From CAVSIS01 sp963814875 (lineage in GTDB: Bacteria > Acidobacteriota > Thermoanaerobaculia > Thermoanaerobaculales > Sulfomarinibacteraceae), in NCBI GenBank assembly GCA_963814875.1, contig CAWFFJ010000001.1, positions 1-58,713 of the forward strand: a DNA stretch of 58,713 bases, written 5' to 3'. Shown here one piece after another: positions 1 through 6,431 of the stretch (the first letter of the stretch is position 1; each line of letters opens with the position of its first letter). A model generated the notes under the pieces. The model ran no database searches, was not told the DNA's origin, and saw nothing but the letters and a program-made list of their open reading frames with translations. Position numbers and translations under genes: made by a program.

Positions 1-509
1 CCCTCCGGTTGGGCGACATTCTCTGAAGCAACTGCTCGGAAGTACAGCGCTGCTCTGAGGGTACCCCGCCCTGTACCACCGAGAAACGAGCAGTCATCAC
101 AGGGTCGATTCTCACCGGCGTTCCGCCACAGCTCTGCGCGCAGTAGCCCGTAGATCAGACCGCCCAGCCGATCCGCCTGACGAAGGATCGCCACGGGGAT
201 CACGACACCACGTGCCCGCATCAGTGCCAGATCGCTCTGCACTTCCTGGTTTTCGGCGTAGGCGGCCTCCAGATGCTGGTAGCGGTTGCCCAGCGTCCGC
301 CCGCTGGCCTCCGACAACCGCAGCGCGGTATTGTCGGCGGCCCTGACCAGGTGATCCCGCAGATGTGACAGGCCACGAGGCAGTGACAGCTCGGCGAGGG
401 TCGCGGCAAGCTCTACGGCGACTGAGAGCGCGAGCAGCTTGGCCCGGCCCCGAGGCAGGCTGCGGTGGGAGGTTCGTGGCTGTCTGGACGGGAGAGTGTG
501 CTGGCTCAG
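1..509 (-). CDS. Four-helix-bundle protein (S23/23S rRNA IVS-type), copy A, partial
   Basis: The minus-strand frame stays open from 509 to the window edge (169 codons). It has the layout of the four-helix-bundle family related to proteins encoded in 23S rRNA intervening sequences: KLLALSVAVELAATLAELS, then HLRDHLVRAADNTALRLSEA, then a helix around LEAAYAENQEVQSDL and a last helix around ILRQADRLGGLIYGLLRAEL. The reading frame is intact through the domain, unlike the inverted copy at 2595. The ATG that starts copy B is CTG here (507-509) and no other good start lies upstream of the first helix. Copy A is therefore either started at CTG or has lost its start. The 3' end lies outside the window. 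The biochemical role of this family is poorly known; its members often occur in mobile or repetitive contexts. Confidence 0.55.
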   Translation of the reverse strand, partial: MSQHTLPSRQPRTSHRSLPRGRAKLLALSVAVELAATLAELSLPRGLSHLRDHLVRAADNTALRLSEASGRTLGNRYQHLEAAYAENQEVQSDLALMRARGVVIPVAILRQADRLGGLIYGLLRAELWRNAGENRPCDDCSFLGGTGRGTLRAALYFRAVASENVAQPE

Positions 510-541
510 CTGGAGTGAATAGGCGGCCGGGGCTCGGCTGT
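1..541. repeat. Left arm of a long inverted repeat
   Basis: This segment, read on the minus strand, matches the plus strand at about 2563-3118 with only scattered substitutions and a few indels. The match runs from next to the intron insertion site out to the left window edge, so the arm is at least 540 bp and may continue outside the window. Each arm carries one copy of an S23-type four-helix-bundle gene pointing away from the centre. The two arms meet at a short palindrome (534-548 with 577-583/2563-2570) that is interrupted by the group II intron. Identity was judged by eye. Confidence 0.8.
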
Positions 542-583
542 CAAGGGCGGCCTCTGGCCGTGAGCGGAGCGAGCCTGCCCTTG
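534..583. repeat. Palindrome at the intron target site (left part)
   Basis: The 5' half of a stem, TCGGCTGTCAAGGGC (534-548), is followed by a loop of about 28 bases and then GCCCTTG (577-583). The group II intron starts at the next base. Removing the intron joins GCCCTTG to ACAGCCGA (2563-2570), which restores a perfect 15-bp stem with the left half. The intron therefore inserted into the descending strand of a hairpin at the centre of the long inverted repeat. This also fixes the intron ends to the base. Confidence 0.8.
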
Positions 584-2562
584 GTGCGCCAGGCATGGCG
601 CGAGACGGGGGTGAGAGTCCCCAAGAGAGCCCCTACTGGAGGGAATCGAACGTGAGGAGCAACTGCACCAGTCCGAGTTGGAGCGATCCGGCGGAGACCG
701 TACCCGTGAGGGGGTGTGGGATGGAAGCTCGTAACGAACCGCAGCACCGAACGAGAGTGAACTCCGGAGCAGGCCGGCCTGTCTGGGTGAGCGTGCCAAG
801 GAACGCGACGCCCGGTATCCAGTCGAGGCAGGACGGTATTGGGAGCGGGAGCGGCGGGAAGTCTCGTGGCCTTACCCTGGGAGATCTCCATCAGTCCGCG
901 GAGAGCGGTAGGTCCCGCAGAGATGTGGGGACGATGCTGGTGGAGAAGTCGGATCACCCCATACGAGCGATGAAGCCGGGTAACGCCGGCGGAGCAAAGG
1001 GGGTGACAGGTTGAGAAGTGTGGAGCCACGCCAACTGTGTCTCGCATTCGCCGACAGCCCGGAAGGGGGCGGGGAGGACCAGAGCTCGGGCGGACCCGAG
1101 GGACGGGAGTTTCTGCTGCAAACGGCGAGCACAAGGACCGCGACCGGTTCCACCACCACGGCAGCCTCGGAGCTGCTGGAGGAGGTAGCGTCCCCGCAGA
1201 ACTTGGTGAGGGCGCTCCTCCACGTCGCGCGCAAGAAGGGCGCGGGCGGTGTGGACGGGAAGAGCGTAGACGAGGTGGTGTCGGCGTCACACCGACTGCT
1301 GCCTCGACTACGCCGAGATCTGCTCGAGGGCCGGTATGAACCGGGCGATGTGCGGCGGGTTTGGATACCCAAGCCTGGCGGAGGCCAGCGCGGCCTCGGC
1401 ATACCAAACGTCGTGGACAGGTGGGTGCAACAGGCGGTGCATCAGGTGCTGATGCCGCTGTTCGAGCCGACCTTCCACCGGAGCAGTCACGGATTCCGTC
1501 CGCACCGCGGAGCAGCGACGGCCATCGCGGAGGCGAAGGAGTGTGTCGCCGCGGGATTGACGACGGTGGTGAGCGTCGATCTGTCGAAGTTCTTCGACAG
1601 AGTCCACCACCAACGTCTGCTGGCCCGAGTGGGCCAGAGGGTCAAAGACCCGATGATCCTGCGGCTCATCCACCGGATGCTGAAGGCGAAGGTCGTGATG
1701 CCAGACGGTACCCGGGTGTCCTCGGACGAGGGGACACCCCAGGGTGGGCCGCTGTCGCCGCTCCTGTCGAACATCGTCTTGGACGAGCTCGACTGGGAGC
1801 TTCAGCGACGGGGTCTGCGTTTCGTGCGATACGCGGATGACTTCAATGTCTTCGTGGGCTCGAAGCGTGCCGGGGAGCGGGTGATGGCGAACCTGATCGG
1901 ATTCATTACCAGGCGCTTGCGCCTGCGGGTGAATGATGACAAGAGCGCTGTCACCCGACCGGAGGACCTCCACTTCTTGGGCTTCAGCCTGCATCGCGGG
2001 ACTGACGGCTCGATCGAGGTCTTTCTATCCAGACGCAGCCGAAAGCGGATCGACGCGAAGATCCGGGAGCTGACGCCCCGGACCCTCGGTCGTCCGCTCA
2101 AGGTCTGCATCGAGCGCATCAACGAGTACCTGGAGGGTTGGTACGGCCATTTCCGGCTGTGCACCCTCGCAGCTCAGCGCAGCTTCGGCAATCTCGACGC
2201 GCACACCCGGCGACGGCTGCGTGCCATCGTCGTGCGCCAGAGGAAGCGGCCCCGCTATCTCTTCCGCCATCTCGTCAAGCGCGGTGTGACGGTCCGGACG
2301 GCAGCGCGGTGCGCATGGTGCGACCGCGGCACCTGGTACAAGAGCAATCACGCTGGCATGACGCGGGCGTACCCGAATGCGTGGTTTCACGCCCGTTTGT
2401 ACAGCCTCGTGAAGTCTCTCAAGAGCCAGACGGCCGGACCGACGGCCCCGAGCCAGCCCTTCCTGGCTGGCCTCGAGATACCAACCTGAAGAGCCGGATG
2501 TGAGGTCCACAAGTCCGGTTCTGTGAGAGCTGGGGGAGGGCAACCTCCCCCGGCTACTCGAC
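584..2562 (+). mobile_element. Group II intron with ORF, full length
   Basis: The 5' end reads GTGCGCCAGGCATGGCG, matching the GUGYG start of bacterial group II introns. About 430 nt of structured non-coding sequence follow (domains I to III), then the reverse transcriptase ORF in domain IV. Domain V is at about 2491-2522: it begins GAGCCGGATG with the catalytic AGC and closes with AGTCCGGTTC. Domain VI runs to a 3' end reading CTACTCGAC at 2562. The boundaries are confirmed because excising 584-2562 restores a perfect palindrome in the flanking DNA. The total length of 1979 nt is normal for an ORF-containing intron. Insertion in a hairpin resembles class C introns, although the maturase C-terminus does not look typical of class C. 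Confidence 0.9.
1011..2489 (+). CDS. ltrA: Group II intron reverse transcriptase/maturase
   Basis: A 492-residue intron-encoded protein that would bind its intron RNA, assist splicing and drive retrohoming by target-primed reverse transcription. RT blocks are clear: SHGFRPHRGA, VSVDLSKFFDRVHH (first catalytic Asp), GTPQGGPLSPLLSNI, FVRYADDFNVFV (the YADD catalytic box) and LHFLGFSL. The thumb/domain X region follows (INEYLEGWYGHFRL), then a basic tail with GTWYKSNHAGMTRAYPNAWF. No HNH endonuclease domain with paired cysteines follows, so this is an En-minus type that probably relies on nicks or hairpin/fork DNA. The start is taken as TTG 1011 after AAGGGGGTGACAGG; GTG 1020 is an alternative. 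The reading frame is intact, so the element may be active. Confidence 0.92.
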   Translation: MRSVEPRQLCLAFADSPEGGGEDQSSGGPEGREFLLQTASTRTATGSTTTAASELLEEVASPQNLVRALLHVARKKGAGGVDGKSVDEVVSASHRLLPRLRRDLLEGRYEPGDVRRVWIPKPGGGQRGLGIPNVVDRWVQQAVHQVLMPLFEPTFHRSSHGFRPHRGAATAIAEAKECVAAGLTTVVSVDLSKFFDRVHHQRLLARVGQRVKDPMILRLIHRMLKAKVVMPDGTRVSSDEGTPQGGPLSPLLSNIVLDELDWELQRRGLRFVRYADDFNVFVGSKRAGERVMANLIGFITRRLRLRVNDDKSAVTRPEDLHFLGFSLHRGTDGSIEVFLSRRSRKRIDAKIRELTPRTLGRPLKVCIERINEYLEGWYGHFRLCTLAAQRSFGNLDAHTRRRLRAIVVRQRKRPRYLFRHLVKRGVTVRTAARCAWCDRGTWYKSNHAGMTRAYPNAWFHARLYSLVKSLKSQTAGPTAPSQPFLAGLEIPT

Positions 2563-3118
2563 ACAGCCGACTGCCGGCCGCCTTGGGGGCAGGTATGAGC
2601 CAGCACACTCCCCCGTCCAGCCAGCCACGAACCTCCCACCGCAGTCTGCCTCGGGGTCGGGCCAAGCTGCTCGCGCTCTCAGTCGCCGTAGAGCTTGCCG
2701 CAACCCTAGCCGAGCTGTCACTGCCTCGCGGGCGGTCACATCTGAGAGACCACTTGGTCCGGGCGGCCGGCAATACCGCGCTGCGGTTGTCGGAGGCCAG
2801 CGGGCGGACGCTGGGCAATCGGTATCAGCATCTCGAGGCGGCGTAGGCGGAAAATCAGGAGGTTCAGAGCGATCTGGTCCTGCCGTCCGAGCTCGCGGAT
2901 TCGTGGAGATCCCCGCGGCGATCCTCCGTCAGGCGGATCGGCTGGGCGGGCTCATCTATGGCCTGCTGCGCGGAGAGCTGCGGCGGGACGACCGGTGAGA
3001 ACCGACTCCGCGGTGACGGCTCGTTTCTCGCTGGTTCAGAGCGAGGTGTCCGCTTGTCAGCGCTGCACTTCCAAGCGGATCGGGCTCCCGAAGCATATGG
3101 CCAAACCGGAGGAACTTG
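2563..3118. repeat. Right arm of the long inverted repeat
   Basis: Homologous to the reverse complement of 1-541. The match begins at the first base after the intron (ACAGCCG) and continues past the end of the four-helix domain to about CAAACCGGAGG near 3118, beyond which the left arm leaves the window. Differences include a nonsense change and small indels in the gene it carries, so the two arms have diverged and are not a very recent duplication. Confidence 0.8.
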
Positions 3119-3132
3119 TGACCCGGGAGTAG
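2595..3132 (+). pseudogene. Four-helix-bundle protein (S23-type), copy B, disrupted
   Basis: Begins ATG at 2595 (MSQHTPPSSQPRTSHRSLPR) and follows copy A closely through the first two helices. At 2844-2846 a TAC tyrosine codon of copy A is TAG here, stopping translation after 83 residues (…NRYQHLEAA). About 35 bases further on, an indel changes the frame (copy A has 39 bases where copy B has 44 between shared GATCTG and ATCC(C) anchors). A conserved tail then ends at TAG 3130-3132 (…MAKPEELVTRE in the shifted frame). The parental protein was probably about 175 residues. It lies directly downstream of the group II intron and points away from it. Confidence 0.7.
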
Positions 3133-3152
3133 CACAGAAACACCCGCCCACC

Positions 3153-3204
3153 CGCTGAGCGCCGTGATCGCGCTCGAGCACGAGCGCGATCACGGCGCTC
3201 AGCG
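3153..3204. repeat. Perfect 24-bp inverted repeat with 4-nt loop
   Basis: The left arm 3153-3176 (starting CGCTGAGCGCC) and right arm 3181-3204 are perfectly complementary over 24 bp, with AGCA as the loop. It lies just after the disrupted copy B gene and before the 3' end of the convergent beta-propeller gene. There is no T-run, so it is not a classical intrinsic terminator. It could be a terminus of the adjacent mobile island, a bidirectional terminator, or a recombination hairpin. An equivalent hairpin beyond copy A would fall outside the window. Confidence 0.85.
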
Positions 3205-3250
3205 GAAAGCTGGCGCCCTGTTCTCTTCTGTGCTTCTGGCTCTCTGTGGT

Positions 3251-4321
3251 TCAATCCGAGTGACGGGAACGGAGGTCGGCGGCGGGCGAGGTCGGCGCGC
3301 GGTCGGACCACTCCGGCAGCACCGGACCCGGCCGCGCTGGATCGCACCAGACCAGGTCGCGGGGCGCCGAGCCGAGCACGAGCTCGGTGTACTGGAGGCC
3401 CTTCCCGAGGTCGATCACCGGTACGCCGCCGTTGGCGAGCGCGACGGCAGCGAAGGCCTCTGCAGGGTCGATCGCCAACCGGAGGGGTGCTGCCGCCAGC
3501 GCGGCCTCGTCCTGCAGCTTCGGCGTGACGCCCTTGCGCGATGTCTTGAGCTGCCAGACCTGGAGCACGCCGCCCTGACCGCGATCGGCGGCTACGACCA
3601 AGGTCCGGCCGTCCTCGATGAAGGCGGCGTCGGCCGGCACTCCGCCGACGTCGAAGGCCGCGATCACGGCCTGCGTGGCTGGCTCGACGATTCGAATCGC
3701 CGTGCTCGAGCGGTCGACCAGTGCGAGCGCGCCGAGCTGATTGGAGAGCGCGATCCGGGTGACATCGCCGGCCAGCTGCGAGCGCTGCAACAGCTGGTGC
3801 GCCACCAGGTCGACGCTGACCAGTCTGGCGCCGCCGGCTCCGTCGGGACGTCGGTCGAGGATCAGGGCGACCGAGTCGTCGCGCGAGAAGACGACCTGCC
3901 ACGGGTTCTCGATCCTGGCCTCGATCCGCCCCATGGGCGCACGCTCCGGGTAGGTGACCACAAGCACATCGCCCGCGACCACCAGATACCTGTCGTCCTG
4001 ACGGCCGAAGTGCGGCATGGTCACGCCGTCGAGCCGGGCGACGACGCTCAGGCTCCTAAGGTTGAGCACCGTGGTGCGCCCGTCGATCAGGTCTGGGGCG
4101 AAGAGCATCCCGCCCGGTGCGGGGAAGAGGAATCCCACCGGGCCGGTCTCGAAATCGAGCATGGCGCCGTCGTGAGGGTCGGCGACCACCACTCGGCTTT
4201 CGACCGAGGCGACCACCAGGCCGGTCGGCTCCTTCGTCTTGGCGTAGCCGGTGGCGGCGACGGCGAGCACCGCGACGGCGACAAGCGGGGCGACGGCCGG
4301 ACGGAGGGCGCGGGGTCGCAT
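3251..4321 (-). CDS. Secreted beta-propeller-like protein
   Basis: 356 residues with a signal peptide (RPAVAPLVAVAVLAVAATGYAK). Repeated blades of about 40-45 residues follow, alternating short beta strands, for example VVVADPHDGAMLDFETG, VLVVTYPERAP, VALILDRRPDG, IRIVEPATQAVIAAFDVGG and PVIDLGKGLQYTELVLG. This resembles YVTN/WD40-type propellers and suggests a periplasmic or surface protein; no catalytic motif is visible. The start ATG 4321 is preferred because TACCCT (4329-4334) lies seven bases upstream as a -10 box, matching other leaderless starts here; ATG 4348 is an alternative. It is divergent from queG. Its stop codon lies inside the dispersed CTCTGTGGTT repeat at about 3242-3256. 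Confidence 0.6.
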   Translation of the reverse strand: MRPRALRPAVAPLVAVAVLAVAATGYAKTKEPTGLVVASVESRVVVADPHDGAMLDFETGPVGFLFPAPGGMLFAPDLIDGRTTVLNLRSLSVVARLDGVTMPHFGRQDDRYLVVAGDVLVVTYPERAPMGRIEARIENPWQVVFSRDDSVALILDRRPDGAGGARLVSVDLVAHQLLQRSQLAGDVTRIALSNQLGALALVDRSSTAIRIVEPATQAVIAAFDVGGVPADAAFIEDGRTLVVAADRGQGGVLQVWQLKTSRKGVTPKLQDEAALAAAPLRLAIDPAEAFAAVALANGGVPVIDLGKGLQYTELVLGSAPRDLVWCDPARPGPVLPEWSDRAPTSPAADLRSRHSD

Positions 4322-4328
4322 GGGGGAC

Positions 4329-4334
4329 AGGGTA
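4329..4334 (-). promoter_or_regulatory. Putative -10 box of the beta-propeller gene
   Basis: TACCCT on the minus strand, seven bases before ATG 4321. It fits the TANNNT pattern seen before other genes here and implies a leaderless transcript. It overlaps the divergent queG promoter region. Confidence 0.35.
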
Positions 4335-4345
4335 GCAGCCTTTGC

Positions 4346-4351
4346 CATACT
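4346..4351 (+). promoter_or_regulatory. -10 box of queG, leaderless arrangement
   Basis: CATACT ends six bases before GTG 4358. Transcription would begin at or next to the start codon, and there is no Shine-Dalgarno sequence. This supports GTG 4358 over the internal ATG 4373. Confidence 0.5.
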
Positions 4352-4357
4352 GGGCGG

Positions 4358-5332
4358 GTGTCCGATCTGACGATGCGGCTGAAGGAGCGCGCCCGCGCTG
4401 AGGGCTTCGACCTGGTCGGGGTCGCCCGCGCTGGCCCGGCACATGGGGCCGAGCGTCTGCGGAGCTGGCTCGACGCCGGGTACGCCGCCGGCATGGCATG
4501 GATGGAGCAGACCGCTGCGGTGCGAGCCGACCCGCGCGTCCTGATGCCCGGCTGCCGCTCGGTCGTGGCGGTGGCGATGAGCTACAGAAGCTCCCTGCCG
4601 GCATCGACCGAGGCACCGCCTCGGGGGCGGGTATGGGTTTCCCGATACGCGTGGGGCCGCGACTACCATCGCCTGCTCAAGCGCCGCCTGCTCCGCCTCG
4701 GGCGCTGGCTCGCGGGGGAGGCGCCGGGCTGCGTCTGGCGGGCCGCGGTCGACACAGTACCGGTGCTGGAACGCGAGTGGGCGGCGCGCGCCGGTCTCGG
4801 CTGGATCGGCAAGAACACGATGCTGCTCAATCGGCGCCTCGGCTCCGAGCTGTTCCTGGGCGTGCTCCTGACAGACCTCGAGCTGGTCGCGGACCACCCG
4901 GTCCCGGAGCACTGCGGGCGGTGCACGGCGTGCCTCGATGCCTGTCCGACGGACGCTTTTCCCGAACCCCGGGTGCTCGACGCCGAGCGCTGCATCGCCT
5001 ACCTGACGGTCGAGCACAGGGGTGACTTCCCACCCGGGACGGGCGAGGCGACGGGGCGGATGGTCGCCGGCTGCGACGTGTGCAACGAGGTCTGCCCGTG
5101 GACGCGGCGCGCCCCGGCCGACCTCCACCCGGAGCTTGCACCTGCGCCCCACCGCCACTGGCCGCCGCTCGCCGAGCTCGAGCGCCTGGACCGGGACGGG
5201 TGGTCGGCGTGGCGCGAGGGCAGCGCGCTGAACCGCATCCCGTGGCCGGAGATGCGGCGCAACCTGGCGGCGGCCCGGCGGCACCTCGAGAGGTGCGGCG
5301 AGCTCGACGATGACACCCCCGAAACCTCTTGA
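4358..5332 (+). CDS. queG: Epoxyqueuosine reductase QueG
   Basis: 324 residues. QueG reduces epoxyqueuosine to queuosine in tRNA, the last step of Q34 synthesis, using cobalamin and two [4Fe-4S] clusters. Visible signatures are the N-terminal domain with FDLVGVARAGP, the conserved AAVDTVPVLEREWAARAGLG and WIGKNTMLL segments, a ferredoxin-like cluster motif HCGRCTACLDACPTDAF at about residue 186, and a second cluster motif CDVCNEVCPW at about residue 239. The C-terminal end NRIPWPEMRRNLA is typical, although the HEAT-like tail of longer QueG proteins is short. It stands alone and is divergent from the beta-propeller gene. GTG 4358 is chosen from the -10 spacing. Other queuosine genes are not in the window. 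Confidence 0.92.
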   Translation: MSDLTMRLKERARAEGFDLVGVARAGPAHGAERLRSWLDAGYAAGMAWMEQTAAVRADPRVLMPGCRSVVAVAMSYRSSLPASTEAPPRGRVWVSRYAWGRDYHRLLKRRLLRLGRWLAGEAPGCVWRAAVDTVPVLEREWAARAGLGWIGKNTMLLNRRLGSELFLGVLLTDLELVADHPVPEHCGRCTACLDACPTDAFPEPRVLDAERCIAYLTVEHRGDFPPGTGEATGRMVAGCDVCNEVCPWTRRAPADLHPELAPAPHRHWPPLAELERLDRDGWSAWREGSALNRIPWPEMRRNLAAARRHLERCGELDDDTPETS

Positions 5333-5434
5333 GCTATGTCGCACGACCGCCCCGGGATCTCGATTTCTCTTCGAGGATCTTGTGCCAGTGGATGATCGAG
5401 CATCTGCCCGGCAGAGTGATCGGCAGAGGACAGA

Positions 5435-5621
5435 ACCACCAAGACACCAAGACACCAAGACAGAAAGGGGCGTTCAAGGCCAGGAGCGCGTCTCCAGCCC
5501 CCGGCTCGGGGTGAGCCGCATCGGGGGAGCATGCGATGGCGGAGAAGTCAGGCCGTACCCGGGGCCTGCGAAACCGCTCCCTCGTCCCCGCGATGGCTTG
5601 GTGTCTTCGTGTCTTGGTGGT
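5435..5621. repeat. Dispersed palindromic element with ACCAAGACA tandem ends
   Basis: The left end (5435-5460) is nearly three copies of the 9-bp unit ACCAAGACA. The right end (5597-5621) is its inverted counterpart, CTTGGTGTCTTCGTGTCTTG. About 135 bp of unrelated sequence lies between. The right end shares GCGATGGCTTGGTGTCTT with the repeat at 34204-34221, and the left end is shared with 33162-33187. No ORF or IS-like gene lies inside. The rest of the 5333-5778 gap holds only two small overlapping hairpins near 5755-5773, which could end infC transcription. Confidence 0.7.
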
Positions 5622-5754
5622 GAGATTCCGCATCGACCGGCGGCGGGGGCCCGGGACTGCCATACCGCCACCCGTGGGTTGCGGGCGAAGCCGTCGATGG
5701 GGTCTTCAGCGAGCGAGCAAAGCTCCGCCGCCCGCGGCAAAATCGGCCGTGGGC

Positions 5755-5773
5755 GCCCTTCGGGCAGATGCCC
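5755..5773 (-). terminator. Possible infC terminator hairpins
   Basis: Two overlapping short stems, GCCC-TT(C)-GGGC at 5755-5765 and GGGC-AGAT-GCCC at 5762-5773, lie just beyond the infC stop on the minus strand. There is no T-run. They could be alternative pairings that act as a weak terminator. Confidence 0.3.
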
Positions 5774-5778
5774 GGCGG

Positions 5779-6327
5779 CTACTTTTTCTGGGGGCGGAGG
5801 ACCATGGTGAGGTCGCGGCCTTCGAGCTCCTTGGTCGGTTCGCGATCGACCTTGGCCACGTCGGCCAGCTCTATGCGAACCCGGCGAAGGACCTCGTACC
5901 CGTTTTCGGGACGGCGCATCTCTCGCATCCGGAACATGATAGTGATCTTGACGTGCTTGCCCTCTTCGAGGAACTTCTGCGCCAAGCGCACCTTGGTTTC
6001 GAAATCATGGAGGTTGATGTTCGGGCGGAACTTGACCTCCTTGATGTCGATCTGGTGCTGCTTGCGCTTTTCCTCGCGCGCCTTCTTCTCCTGCTCGTAG
6101 CGAAACCGGCCGTAGTCCATGATCTTGCACACGATCGGACGGGTGTTCGCCGAGACCTCGACAAGATCGAGACCCTTCGAGCGAGCGAGGTTGAGCGCCT
6201 CGTCTACCGAAATGACCCCTATCTGATTGCCCTCGTCATCAATCAACCGAACCGGGGAGAGTCGAATGCGCTCGTTGATGCGCACCTGGGGTTTTTCAGG
6301 ATCCTCGCGAAAAGCATACTTCCGAAT
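5779..6327 (-). CDS. infC: Translation initiation factor IF-3
   Basis: 182 residues. IF-3 binds the 30S subunit, prevents premature 50S joining and checks start codon and initiator tRNA. Family signatures are plain: RINERIRLSPVRLIDDEGNQ, the N-domain ALNLARSKGLDLVEVS, the linker YEQEKKAREEKRKQ, and the C-domain KEVKFRPNINLHDFETK and HVKITIMFRMREM, ending DLTMVLRPQKK. There is no ATG or GTG at the right place. A GGGAGG site precedes ACGATCATT, so initiation is at ATT 6327 (or ATC 6330). This is the rare-codon autoregulatory arrangement known for infC. Unusually, rpmI and rplT do not follow; the next gene downstream is the convergent queG. Confidence 0.95.
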   Translation of the reverse strand: MRKYAFREDPEKPQVRINERIRLSPVRLIDDEGNQIGVISVDEALNLARSKGLDLVEVSANTRPIVCKIMDYGRFRYEQEKKAREEKRKQHQIDIKEVKFRPNINLHDFETKVRLAQKFLEEGKHVKITIMFRMREMRRPENGYEVLRRVRIELADVAKVDREPTKELEGRDLTMVLRPQKK

Positions 6328-6393
6328 GATCGTCCTCCCTTTTCCCGCGGCCAACCATAAGCATGCCACGCCACCGTAATGGCTTTTGGCGAA

Positions 6394-6425
6394 CGGGCTG
6401 AGTATAGCAAAAGAGGCTCTGATCA
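6394..6425 (-). promoter_or_regulatory. infC promoter
   Basis: On the minus strand, TATACT (6401-6406) is a good -10 box, with GGTTGA or TTGATC about 14-16 bases upstream as a possible -35. Transcription would start near 6394, leaving a leader of roughly 65 nt before the GGGAGG site. This is one of few genes here with a clear untranslated leader. Confidence 0.5.
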
Positions 6426-6431
6426 ACCCGG

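Noticed and set aside
1011..3132. Diversity-generating retroelement (RT next to a four-helix Avd-like protein)
   Set aside because: The RT carries group II maturase features and lies inside a bounded intron with domains V and VI. No adenine-mutated template/variable repeat pair was seen.
3153..3204. Ordinary intrinsic terminator
   Set aside because: The stem is unusually long and perfect, and neither strand has a T-run after it. A terminator role is possible but not demonstrated.
3164..4357. Long N-terminal extension of queG in frame
   Set aside because: The upstream frame is antisense to the beta-propeller gene, and QueG starts at its conserved N-terminus next to a -10 box.
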